DNA of 64,000 bases from assembly GCF_002394865.1 (NCBI RefSeq), contig NZ_DGUZ01000010.1, positions 54,630-118,629 on the forward strand, written 5' to 3'. Made by a program: the position numbers and the translations under genes. Shown piece after piece: positions 7,835-15,580 of the stretch (position 1 is the stretch's first letter; the number at the start of each line of letters is the position of its first letter). This DNA comes from Fibrobacter sp. UBA4297. GTDB lineage: Bacteria; Fibrobacterota; Fibrobacteria; Fibrobacterales; Fibrobacteraceae. Below the pieces are notes generated by a model that saw only the letters and a list, made by a program, of their open reading frames with translations, had not been told where the DNA came from and did not search any database.

Positions 7835-8317
7835 TTGGAACGCGAAGCTCAAGTTTCTGAATTTGAAGACAAGGTTGTACACATCAACCGTTGCGCTAAG
7901 ACCGTCAAGGGCGGCCGTCGCATGTCCTTCTCCGCTCTCGTTGTCGTTGGCAACAAGAACGGCAAGGTCGGTGTCGGTCTCGGCAAGGCTAAGGAAGTTT
8001 CCGAAGCTATCCGTAAGGGTACCGAAGCTGCCCAGAGAAACATCGTGGAAGTTCAGCTCCTCGATGGCACCATCCCGCACGACATCGAAGTGAAGAGCGG
8101 TTCTACCCGCATCCTCCTCATGCCGGCTGCTCCGGGTACTGGTGTTATCGCCGGTGCTGCTGCCCGTGCAGTTCTCGAACTCGCCGGTGTCCGCAACATC
8201 CTCACGAAGATTCACGGTTCTTCTAACCCGAGCACTGTCGTCAGCGCTTGCTTGGAAGGCCTGCTTTCTCAGAAGAACAAACAGGACTGCGCCAAGTTGC
8301 GTGGTTTTGAAGCCTAA
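7835..8317 (+). CDS. rpsE: 30S ribosomal protein S5 (probable TTG start)
   Basis: About 160 residues. The double-stranded RNA-binding type N-terminal domain is seen as VVHINRCAKTVKGGRRMSFSALVVVGN, followed by GVGLGKAKEVSEAIRKG and the C-terminal AAARAVLELAGVRNILTKIHGS. Two starts are possible. A GTG at 7823 overlaps the rplR stop but has no ribosome binding site. A TTG at 7835 has TGAGG six bases upstream and was preferred. S5 helps decoding accuracy and mRNA unwinding. The TTG choice is an inference; the coding assignment is not in doubt. Confidence 0.9.
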   Translation: MEREAQVSEFEDKVVHINRCAKTVKGGRRMSFSALVVVGNKNGKVGVGLGKAKEVSEAIRKGTEAAQRNIVEVQLLDGTIPHDIEVKSGSTRILLMPAAPGTGVIAGAAARAVLELAGVRNILTKIHGSSNPSTVVSACLEGLLSQKNKQDCAKLRGFEA

Positions 8318-8330
8318 GGAGTAATACCTA

Positions 8331-8510
8331 ATGAAGAAAGTTCGTATTACTTTGATCAAGGGTATCGTCCGTCGCCTTCCGGTGCACCGCGCTAACGTGG
8401 CTGCACTCGGCCTCCGCAAGATCGGACAAACTGTTGAACACAATCTGACTCCGTCCATCCAGGGCATGATCAATGCCGTGAAGGACATGGTCAAGGTCGA
8501 GGAGATCTAA
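8331..8510 (+). CDS. rpmD: 50S ribosomal protein L30
   Basis: A short gene of 59 codons plus stop, beginning MKKVRITLIKGIVRRLP and containing ALGLRKIGQTVEHN, the L30 signature. Length and position between rpsE and rplO are exactly as in other spc operons. A ribosome binding site AAGGAGTAATACC precedes the ATG. The TAA at 8508-8510 is one base before rplO. Confidence 0.95.
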   Translation: MKKVRITLIKGIVRRLPVHRANVAALGLRKIGQTVEHNLTPSIQGMINAVKDMVKVEEI

Positions 8511-8511
8511 G

Positions 8512-8952
8512 ATGGAACTCAATACTCTCAATCCTGGCAAGGCTGCCAAGGGCAAGAGCCGCAAGCGCATTGGTCGTGGTCCGGGCTCTGGCTGGGGCAC
8601 GACTGCCGGTCGTGGTCAGAAGGGTGCTGGTGCTCGTAAGAGCGCTAAGGCCGGTCGCGTCGCTTTCGAAGGCGGCCAGATGCCGATTCACCGTCGTATC
8701 CCGAAGCGCGGCTTCAAGCACGCTGGTGTTGAATTCCAGATCGTGAACCTGAAGCGCCTCGCTGGTGTCAGCGTTACTGATTTCGATGCCAAGGTCCTTT
8801 TCGACCAGGGCTTCATCAAGAACGTCGAACTGCCGGTCAAGGTCCTCGCTTTTGGTTCTATCGACAAGGCTATCAACGTAAAGGTTAACGCTATCAGCGA
8901 AAAGGCAAAGGCTGCCATTGAAGCTGCTGGCGGCAAAGTTGAGATCATCTAA
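8512..8952 (+). CDS. rplO: 50S ribosomal protein L15
   Basis: 146 residues. The N-terminal half is glycine- and lysine-rich (KRIGRGPGSGWGTTAGRGQKG), as in all L15 proteins. The C-terminal domain ends with the hydrophobic/glycine stretch AAIEAAGGKVEII. L15 is a late assembly protein of the large subunit. The stop overlaps the secY start by one base. Confidence 0.97.
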   Translation: MELNTLNPGKAAKGKSRKRIGRGPGSGWGTTAGRGQKGAGARKSAKAGRVAFEGGQMPIHRRIPKRGFKHAGVEFQIVNLKRLAGVSVTDFDAKVLFDQGFIKNVELPVKVLAFGSIDKAINVKVNAISEKAKAAIEAAGGKVEII

Positions 8953-10313
8953 TGGAAGCAGTTACGAAAGCCATCGGTGCGTTCGTCAATGCGTTCAAAA
9001 TCGCAGACCTGCGTAAAAAGATTCTTTTTACGCTTGGTCTTTTGATTGTTTATCGTATTGGCGCTCACATCTCCATCCCCGGAGTAAATGCTGCGGTTCT
9101 CGCAGAATACTTCAAAAATTCGAATAACCTGTTTGGCCTGTACGATTCGTTTACCGGCGGTGCATTCGCTAAGGCGACTGTATTTGCCCTCGGTATCATG
9201 CCGTACATCAGCGCAAGCATCATCCTCCAGTTGATGGGCTCGGTCATTCCAGCCATCCAGATGCTCCAGAAGGAGGGTCAGGAAGGTCGCGCTAAGCTGA
9301 ATCAGTATACCCGATACTTCACGGTGGTCCTTTCCGCCTTGCAGGGATGGGGCATTTCTATGTGGCTTTCGAACCTCAAGGTGACGACGGCCGCCGGTAC
9401 GGGAATCTCGGTCCTTTCCGACAATTTCTCGTCTGGTCTCGGCAACGTAGGCTTTCGTCTCCTTGCTACGTTAACCTTCACCGTAGGTACCATCTTCTTG
9501 ATGTACCTTGGCGAGCAGATTACCTCGCACGGTGTGGGTAACGGTATTTCTCTTATCATTTTCGCCGGTATCGTCGGTGGCCTTCCGCGGGCCATTATGG
9601 CTGAAGGGGAAATGTTTGTTGAAGGCATCCAGCCGCTTGCGATCGAGTTTTTCATCTTGGCGCTCGTGGTTGTCATTGTCGGCTTCATCGTTTTCGTTGA
9701 GCAGGCGACCCGTCGCATTCCACTCCAAAGTCCTCGCAGGACCGTCGGAAACAAGGTCTTGGGTGGTCAGGCTAGCTATTTGCCTTTCAAGGTGAACACC
9801 GCTAACGTGATTCCCGTGATCTTTGCATCTTGCATCATGTTCATTCCGGCCATGGTTGCATCTTGGTTCCCGAACGTATCTGCGATGCAGGCTTTTGCTT
9901 CTGCATTTATTCCGGGACACATCTCCTACAGCATAGTAGATGCCCTCCTCATTATATTCTTCACCTTCTTCTATACGGCAATCCAGTACAACCCGAACGA
10001 CATTGCCGAAAACCTCAAGAGAAGTGGTGGGTTTATTCCGGGAGTCCGTCCGGGTAAGCAGACAGCAGAATACATTGACCACGTTCTTACCAGAATTTCA
10101 TTGCCTGGGTCTCTTTACCTCGCTTTAATCAGCGTCGTTCCCCTGCATTTGAAAGACGCTCTCAATATGAGTTTCTATATTGGGGGTACCTCGGTACTTA
10201 TCGTGGTAGGTGTTGCTCTGGATACTCTTCGTCAGCTCGAAGCCCAGTTGCATACCAAGAATTATGAAGGTTTCTTGAAACGTGGCCGCATTCGCGGCAG
10301 GATGGCATCCTAG
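8952..10313 (+). CDS. secY: Preprotein translocase channel subunit SecY
   Basis: 453 residues, the normal SecY size, with about ten hydrophobic segments expected to span the inner membrane. Conserved parts include LGLLIVYRIGAHISIPGV at the first segment, ALGIMPYISASIILQL (plug and second segment region) and QYNPNDIAENLKRSGGFIPGVRPG in a late cytoplasmic loop. SecY forms the protein-conducting channel with SecE and SecG. It overlaps rplO by one base and shares the G of its TAG stop with the GTG start of infA. adk and map, which often follow secY, are absent. Confidence 0.98.
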   Translation: MEAVTKAIGAFVNAFKIADLRKKILFTLGLLIVYRIGAHISIPGVNAAVLAEYFKNSNNLFGLYDSFTGGAFAKATVFALGIMPYISASIILQLMGSVIPAIQMLQKEGQEGRAKLNQYTRYFTVVLSALQGWGISMWLSNLKVTTAAGTGISVLSDNFSSGLGNVGFRLLATLTFTVGTIFLMYLGEQITSHGVGNGISLIIFAGIVGGLPRAIMAEGEMFVEGIQPLAIEFFILALVVVIVGFIVFVEQATRRIPLQSPRRTVGNKVLGGQASYLPFKVNTANVIPVIFASCIMFIPAMVASWFPNVSAMQAFASAFIPGHISYSIVDALLIIFFTFFYTAIQYNPNDIAENLKRSGGFIPGVRPGKQTAEYIDHVLTRISLPGSLYLALISVVPLHLKDALNMSFYIGGTSVLIVVGVALDTLRQLEAQLHTKNYEGFLKRGRIRGRMAS

Positions 10314-10531
10314 TGGCTAAAGAAGAAGGTATACAAGTAGAAGGCGTTGTGTTGGAAGCTCTGCCCAACGCTTTCTTCCGTGTTCAACTCGGAAATGGTC
10401 ACGAGATCCTCGCGCATGTTTCAGGAAAAATGCGCCGGCATTTCATTAGAATCTTGCCGGACGACAAAGTGTTGGTCGAGATTTCCCCGTACGATTTAAA
10501 TCGCGGGCGAATTACTTACCGTTACAAGTAA
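10313..10531 (+). CDS. infA: Translation initiation factor IF-1
   Basis: 72 residues with the S1-type OB fold: EGVVLEALPNAFFRVQLGNGHEILAHVSGKMRRHFIRILPGD-like residues, ending SPYDLNRGRITYRYK. The start is GTG at 10313, sharing a base with the secY stop. IF-1 occupies the A site during initiation. The order secY-infA-rpmJ-rpsM is common when adk and map are missing. Confidence 0.97.
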   Translation: MAKEEGIQVEGVVLEALPNAFFRVQLGNGHEILAHVSGKMRRHFIRILPDDKVLVEISPYDLNRGRITYRYK

Positions 10532-10558
10532 TAGGTATTACAAAAGAAGGTCAAACCT

Positions 10559-10675
10559 ATGAAAATCAAAGCCTCCATTAAACCCAGATGTGAAAACTGC
10601 AAGATCATCCGTCGCAAGGGTGTATTGCGCATCATCTGTTCTAAGAACCCGCGTCACAAGCAGAAGCAGGGATAA
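10559..10675 (+). CDS. rpmJ: 50S ribosomal protein L36
   Basis: A 38-codon gene, beginning MKIKASIKPRCENCKIIRRKG and ending CSKNPRHKQKQG. It has the zinc ribbon of the zinc-binding L36 type: CENC, then a third cysteine and the histidine in CSKNPRH. AAGAAGGTCAAACCT just upstream can act as ribosome binding site. Its place between infA and rpsM is standard. Confidence 0.95.
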   Translation: MKIKASIKPRCENCKIIRRKGVLRIICSKNPRHKQKQG

Positions 10676-10684
10676 GGAGATCGT

Positions 10685-11053
10685 ATGGCACGTATCGCTG
10701 GTGTCGATTTACCGAAAAACAAGACTGTTGAATACGGTCTGACGGCAATCTATGGTGTCGGTCTGTTCACCGCTAACAAGGTCTGTGCTCAGTTGGGCAT
10801 TGACAAGAACAAGAAGTGTGACGACCTGACTGAAGAAGAACAAGGTAAGATTCGTCATCTTTTGGAAGATGAATACTCTGTGGAAGGTCAGCTCCGCGCA
10901 GAAGTTACCTTGAACATCAAGCGTTTGCAGGACATTGGCTGCTATCGCGGCATCCGCCACCGCAAGGGCCTCCCGGTCCGCGGTCAGCGTTCCCGCACCA
11001 ACGCCCGCACACGTAAGGGCCCCAAGAAGACTGTGGCTAACAAGAAGAAGTAA
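10685..11053 (+). CDS. rpsM: 30S ribosomal protein S13
   Basis: 122 residues. N-terminal MARIAGVDLPKNKTVEYGLTAIYGVG and C-terminal GLPVRGQRSRTNARTRKGPKKTVANKKK are diagnostic. S13 lies at the top of the small-subunit head and bridges to L5. It starts the alpha-operon part of the cluster. GGAGATCGT precedes the ATG. Confidence 0.98.
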   Translation: MARIAGVDLPKNKTVEYGLTAIYGVGLFTANKVCAQLGIDKNKKCDDLTEEEQGKIRHLLEDEYSVEGQLRAEVTLNIKRLQDIGCYRGIRHRKGLPVRGQRSRTNARTRKGPKKTVANKKK

Positions 11054-11064
11054 GGAGTATCATC

Positions 11065-11505
11065 GTGGCTGAAGAAGAAATCAAGGAAACTGCTGCTGCC
11101 GCTGCTGAAGCTCCGGCTGCTGCTGAAGAAGTCAAGGTTAAGAAGGGCAAGAAGCGCATTGACATCCAGGGTATCGCCTGCGTGTTCGCTTCCTTCAACA
11201 ATACAATCGTTTCTATCACCGACGCTCGCGGCAACGTGGTCGCTTGGGGTTCTCCGGGTAACTCCGGTTTCAAGGGCTCCCGCAAGAGCACGCCGTTTGC
11301 AGCCCAGCTCGCCGCTGAAACCGCTGCCCACAAGGCATTCGATCTCGGCATGCGCAAGGTGGACGTTCGCGTTAAGGGTGCTGGTGGCGGCCGTGAATCT
11401 GCCGTCCGCGCTCTCAAGAATGCGGGCCTCGAAGTTCTCTCTATTCGAGACGTGACGGGCATTCCGCACAATGGTTGCCGTCCTAAAAAGAAGAGAAGAA
11501 TTTAA
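11065..11505 (+). CDS. rpsK: 30S ribosomal protein S11 with acidic/alanine-rich N-terminal extension
   Basis: 146 residues starting at GTG 11065. The S11 core begins near residue 34 with GIACVFASFNNTIVSITD and ends GIPHNGCRPKKKRRI. The first 30 residues are an alanine- and glutamate-rich extension (ETAAAAAEAPAAAEE) followed by a basic patch KVKKGKKR, and make this S11 longer than the common form of about 130. S11 forms the platform around the E site. The next gene is rpoA, not rpsD as in many bacteria. Confidence 0.96.
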   Translation: MAEEEIKETAAAAAEAPAAAEEVKVKKGKKRIDIQGIACVFASFNNTIVSITDARGNVVAWGSPGNSGFKGSRKSTPFAAQLAAETAAHKAFDLGMRKVDVRVKGAGGGRESAVRALKNAGLEVLSIRDVTGIPHNGCRPKKKRRI

Positions 11506-11523
11506 TCCAAAGAGGTATCGCCA

Positions 11524-12498
11524 ATGATGTGGAAATCACTTCAGATGCCGCGCAGCTTCCAGAAAGTGGAAACCGGCGAAGATGGCCGCTACGCCAAGTT
11601 TGTCGTAGAAGCCTTGGAACGTGGCTGGGGTATCACCCTCGGTAACGCTCTCCGTCGCGTTCTCCTCTCCTCTCTGCAGGGTGCGGCTATTGTCTCCGTG
11701 AAAATCGAAGGCGTTGACAAGGAATTTTCGACGATTCCGGGTGTGAAGGAAGATGTCACTGACATTATCCTCAACCTCAAGAGCATCCGTGTAAAGCTCC
11801 TGTCCGATCACGACGAAACCCTTCACCTGGACATGTCCGGTGACGGCGAAGTCACGGCCAAGGACTTTATGGACAATCCCAATGTCACTATCCTGACTCC
11901 GGATGTTCACATTGCGACATTGAACGGCAACGCTTCTTTGTCGATGGACGTGAAGATCTCCTGCGGTCGTGGTTATGTTGTTGCCGACGAACTTAAGGAC
12001 AAGGACGCTCCGATTGGCGTTATCGCCATGGACGCGAACTTCAACCCGGTTCAGAAAGTCGCAATGCACATCAGCGATACCCGCGTTGGTCAGAAGACGG
12101 ACTACAACCGTCTGGAACTTGAAATTACAACAGACGGTTCCATTGACCCGGAAGACGCTCTTGCATACGCTGCAAAGCTTCTTGTGGATCACTTGGAAAT
12201 CTTCATCAACTTCGAAGGTGAACTCGAATCTCCTGAAGAACTTGAGATGGATGAAGAACGTCAGCGTATCGCTAACCTCCTCCGTATGCGTGTGGACGAT
12301 CTGGAACTTTCCGTTCGCTCCAGCAACTGCCTCCGTATGGCAAATATCCATACCATTGGCGAGCTTGTTCGCAACAAGGAAAACGATATGCTCAAATACA
12401 AGAACTTCGGTAGGAAGTCCTTGGTTGAACTTAACGAGGTGTTGACGTCGATGGGCCTTTCTTTTGGCATGGACGTCGATGATTACTTGAAGGATTAA
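11524..12498 (+). CDS. rpoA: RNA polymerase alpha subunit
   Basis: 324 residues. The N-terminal dimerisation and assembly domain contains GWGITLGNALRRVLLSSLQGAA (about residues 36-57). The C-terminal domain has SVRSSNCLRMANIHTIGELV and KNFGRKSLVELNEVL, the DNA- and activator-contact helices. An ATG-ATG pair opens the gene; the first one is taken after AAGAGGTATCGCC. rplQ follows after two bases, as in the usual alpha operon. Confidence 0.98.
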   Translation: MMWKSLQMPRSFQKVETGEDGRYAKFVVEALERGWGITLGNALRRVLLSSLQGAAIVSVKIEGVDKEFSTIPGVKEDVTDIILNLKSIRVKLLSDHDETLHLDMSGDGEVTAKDFMDNPNVTILTPDVHIATLNGNASLSMDVKISCGRGYVVADELKDKDAPIGVIAMDANFNPVQKVAMHISDTRVGQKTDYNRLELEITTDGSIDPEDALAYAAKLLVDHLEIFINFEGELESPEELEMDEERQRIANLLRMRVDDLELSVRSSNCLRMANIHTIGELVRNKENDMLKYKNFGRKSLVELNEVLTSMGLSFGMDVDDYLKD

Positions 12499-12500
12499 AA

Positions 12501-12974
12501 ATGAGACACGGTGTAAAAAACAAGAAACTGGGTGTTAACGCCCAACACAAGCGTGCCATCCTCCGCGCCCTCACGACTTCTATTCTCGAGAAGGGCATGG
12601 AAACGGATCAGAACAAGCGCTATGTGCGTACTACTCTCCACAAGGCTAAGCTTGTGCGCAGCTGTGTAGAACGCATGATTACCTACGCAAAGAAGGGTGA
12701 CCTTTCTGCACGTCGTGAAGCAGCTCGCTTCGTGATGGACCCGAAGGTTCTCCAGGATTTGTTCAACACGATCGGTCCGCGTTATGCAAACCGCAACGGC
12801 GGTTACACTCGCGTGCTGAAGCTCGGTCCGAACCGCGCCGGTGACGCTGCTGAAATGGCTCTTATCGGTCTCGTCGAAGACGAAATCGTTGCTAAGACCA
12901 AGAAGGCTGCTGAACCTGCCAAGGCTGACGCTGCTGTTGACATGGTCGAAGGCGAAGGCAAGTCCGCTAACTAA
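12501..12974 (+). CDS. rplQ: 50S ribosomal protein L17 with C-terminal tail
   Basis: 157 residues. The L17 core occupies about the first 120: MRHGVKNKKLGVNAQHKRAILRAL at the start and RYANRNGGYTRVLKLGPNRAGDAAEMALIGLV before the tail. The last 30 or so residues (KKAAEPAKADAAVD and on) are alanine/lysine-rich and extend beyond the common length. It is the last gene of the super-operon, with a terminator 17 bases after the stop. Confidence 0.97.
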   Translation: MRHGVKNKKLGVNAQHKRAILRALTTSILEKGMETDQNKRYVRTTLHKAKLVRSCVERMITYAKKGDLSARREAARFVMDPKVLQDLFNTIGPRYANRNGGYTRVLKLGPNRAGDAAEMALIGLVEDEIVAKTKKAAEPAKADAAVDMVEGEGKSAN

Positions 12975-12990
12975 GATCAAATCGGTCTTT

Positions 12991-13024
12991 AAAAAAGGCA
13001 CGGCTTATATGCCGCGCCTTTTTT
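12991..13024 (+). terminator. Intrinsic terminator after rplQ
   Basis: A stem of AAGGCACGGC against GCCGCGCCTT with one A-C mismatch, loop TTATAT, followed by a run of six T. It closes the ribosomal protein super-operon. Confidence 0.85.
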
Positions 13025-13033
13025 GCATTTTTA

Positions 13034-13070
13034 TAACTAATAATGACTATTGACTAACGACCACTGACCA
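13034..13070. repeat. Degenerate ACTAA-type intergenic tract
   Basis: Directly after the rplQ terminator the sequence repeats the words ACTAA, GACTA and CACTGACC with small variations. The same style of low-complexity word repetition appears in other intergenic gaps of this window. The rest of the 209-base gap up to 13184 holds no ORF that could be supported. Confidence 0.6.
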
Positions 13071-13183
13071 AACAAAAACACCCTTCTACGCTCTAACTTC
13101 ACCGGCTCAGTTCTAATTTTCCAGTTTTATTTTTGTATTATTTGGTGACTTGACATCTTTTTCACCAACTGCAGAATAGCAAT

Positions 13184-14359
13184 ATGCGATCTTTTATTGT
13201 CTATCTTATTTTGGCGTGCGTGTGTGCCTTTGCCTCGGATTCAATGTTTGGCAATTCTTCGTCTAAGAGTTTTGTCCTTGGCGAAGGAACGTCTACGCGT
13301 GGCGCTGCGTCGCTTACGCCGATGTATGCCGAAATGCCGGTCGATTCTAATTACGTGCTTGGTCCTGGCGATTTTTTGGACTTGATGCTTGAAGACAAGT
13401 ATCTCTCTATCCAGGTGTACCCGGACGGGTATATTGCCGTGGAGGAATGCGGTGCCGTGCATGTTGGCGGAAAGACTTTTGGCGAGGCGCAGAAGCTTAT
13501 TCTTGACATGGTGTCAAAGCGCTACAAGCGCGAGTACTGCTTTGTTCAGCTTGCGGCTTTGAAGAAGTTCCGCGTAAATGCGATGGGTGCTATTGGACTT
13601 GTCGGGCAGCATATCGTGGATCCGCAGACGAGGCTTAGCTTGTTCATCCGTTCCATCGGGAACCCGCTCCCAAATGCGAATACGGAAGATGTGCAGGTGA
13701 TTCGTGGCAAGGACACGATACATGTGAACTATACTGCGATGACGACTAATGGCGACTTCAGTAATGACGTGATGCTGGAACAGGGCGACAAGGTCTTTGT
13801 GCCGTTTATCCCGATGGGTGATAACGTGACCTTGATGTTCCCCGGGTTTAGGACTAGCGTCGCCTACCGTGCAGATAGGACACTTCAGGAATATTTTGAC
13901 CTCGCTGGCGCTAACCGCATGCACAATTATGGCTACAAGTCGGTGTGTGTGCGAGAGCCGGGCAAGGATCCTCGCTGGATTACGCTTGCCGAGATGAGGA
14001 CGACGACGGTAGAACCGAATACGGAAATTGAGTTTTTCGTGAAGGAGCTCTTTGTCTATATCGGAGGGGCCTTGAACTATATCGGGCGCTACAGTTACAA
14101 CCCGACATGGCATGCGCTTGACTATATCGCCTCGGGCGGTATAAACACTAATACAGGCAACTGGGGACAGGTCAAGGTCTGGCGTGGCGACAAGCCTAAG
14201 GCTATCACGATTAACGTTGCGACAGACCCGATTTTGCCAGGCGACTATATCGAAATCCCGAAGAGCCATTACGAATCGTTCAAGGACTTTACCTTGTTCT
14301 TGGCGTCCCTCTTGAGCGTGATTTCGACAGTCTTCATCATTTACACCAGCAATAAGTAG
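13184..14359 (+). CDS. Polysaccharide export protein, Wza/GumB-like
   Basis: 391 residues. An N-terminal signal sequence (hydrophobic stretch from residue 4, ending AFA-S; a lipobox LILAC is an alternative reading) is followed by VLGPGDFLDLML near residue 57, the typical opening of the polysaccharide export domain. Two SLBB-like segments follow, and a hydrophobic helix closes the protein (FLASLLSVISTVFIIYT). In the family such proteins form the outer-membrane channel for capsule or exopolysaccharide, the C-terminal helix spanning the outer membrane. The next gene, a Wzz-like protein, follows after three bases, so they form an operon. No good ribosome binding site was seen before the ATG. Confidence 0.82.
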   Translation: MRSFIVYLILACVCAFASDSMFGNSSSKSFVLGEGTSTRGAASLTPMYAEMPVDSNYVLGPGDFLDLMLEDKYLSIQVYPDGYIAVEECGAVHVGGKTFGEAQKLILDMVSKRYKREYCFVQLAALKKFRVNAMGAIGLVGQHIVDPQTRLSLFIRSIGNPLPNANTEDVQVIRGKDTIHVNYTAMTTNGDFSNDVMLEQGDKVFVPFIPMGDNVTLMFPGFRTSVAYRADRTLQEYFDLAGANRMHNYGYKSVCVREPGKDPRWITLAEMRTTTVEPNTEIEFFVKELFVYIGGALNYIGRYSYNPTWHALDYIASGGINTNTGNWGQVKVWRGDKPKAITINVATDPILPGDYIEIPKSHYESFKDFTLFLASLLSVISTVFIIYTSNK

Positions 14360-14362
14360 TTT

Positions 14363-15562
14363 ATGGAAAAGCAAGAGTCTATCGGTTTTGTTGAAATCTG
14401 CTTGCGGATTCTGAATAACGACTTGAAGCATTTCAAGTTTGTCGTGGCGATGGTCCTTATCCCGACGATTGTCGCCTTTGTGATGGTCATGTGGGTTGTG
14501 AAGCCGAAGTATGCGGCTGCGGCGATCGTGACGCCACCTGCGTCGACGCAACCCATGACAGGGGCCCTCGCCGGGCTCATGGGCGGCTCGGGCATGAGTT
14601 CGCTTCTCGGGATATCCATGGACAACGAGGATGTGAATGCCGTATGGACAATTTTCAATTCCTGGGAATTGCATGACCAGGCGATTGCGAAGTTTGACCT
14701 CGCGAAGCACTACAAGTTCAAGGGAAAGTTCCATGCCGACTTGCTGAAGGAGTTCCGCAAGAATTTTGGCCTCGAATTGAACAAGGAAGACATGCTTTCC
14801 ATCTATTTCAAGGACACGGATGCAAAGCTTGCTGTCGATGTCGTAAATTTTATGCTCACGAAGGCGGATTCGGCGTTCAATGCGTTCAAGACGAAGCAGG
14901 CCCGCCAGTCCAGGGAGTATTTCCAGTCAAGGCTTGATTCTTGCGAACATGCGCTGGATTCCCTGCTCAAGGACTTTGTCGATTTCCAGGTGAAGAACAA
15001 CGTGTATGAACCGAATGTGCAGATCGAGGCGACCATCAAGTACTTGAGCGAGTTGCAGGCCGTGCGTGAAGAAGTGGGCATGGAGATGAACTTCGAGAAG
15101 CTCGACCGCGGCGAGAACAGCAAGCGCTACCAGGAACTTGTAAAGCGCATGAAGGGGATGAATTCCGCTCTCGGCGGGACGCTCAAGGGCAAGCACCGCA
15201 ATATCGGCATCATGGAGCTCCAGAAGGCTCCGGGACTTTATGCGGAATACATGAGGCGCGAAGCGGAAATCCGCATCCAGGAAACGATGTACAAGGTGTT
15301 GCGCCAGCAGAGCGAGCAGATGCGCCTCGAAGAAGCGAAAATGCTCACGAACCTCCATGTGCTTGAACCGCCTTGGGAAAATGACAAGAAGATTTCCCCG
15401 AAACGCGGTCTGATCCTTGCGTTTACTGTGTTCTTCTCGTTCTTCTTGGCGACGCTTCTCAGCAACTTTGTGGAGTACATGCGTTCGGAAAGCCGCACGA
15501 ATGGCAAGACGGCCTCCGAGTGGGATTTCTTTGTCAAGAAAGTCTGCTTCTGGCATAAGTAG
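14363..15562 (+). CDS. Chain-length determinant (Wzz/GumC-like), no kinase domain
   Basis: 399 residues with the classic layout. A transmembrane helix lies near residues 31-50 (LIPTIVAFVMVMWVV). A long periplasmic, helix-rich domain spans about 180-330. The segment before the second helix is proline-containing (PPWENDKKISPKRG), and the second helix is near 350-372 (LILAFTVFFSFFLATLLSNF). The tyrosine-kinase domain found in Wzc is absent, so any kinase would be encoded elsewhere. It partners the exporter just upstream and controls polymer length in the known families. Confidence 0.8.
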   Translation: MEKQESIGFVEICLRILNNDLKHFKFVVAMVLIPTIVAFVMVMWVVKPKYAAAAIVTPPASTQPMTGALAGLMGGSGMSSLLGISMDNEDVNAVWTIFNSWELHDQAIAKFDLAKHYKFKGKFHADLLKEFRKNFGLELNKEDMLSIYFKDTDAKLAVDVVNFMLTKADSAFNAFKTKQARQSREYFQSRLDSCEHALDSLLKDFVDFQVKNNVYEPNVQIEATIKYLSELQAVREEVGMEMNFEKLDRGENSKRYQELVKRMKGMNSALGGTLKGKHRNIGIMELQKAPGLYAEYMRREAEIRIQETMYKVLRQQSEQMRLEEAKMLTNLHVLEPPWENDKKISPKRGLILAFTVFFSFFLATLLSNFVEYMRSESRTNGKTASEWDFFVKKVCFWHK

Positions 15563-15580
15563 TTTTTGGAGCGTCTGGGC

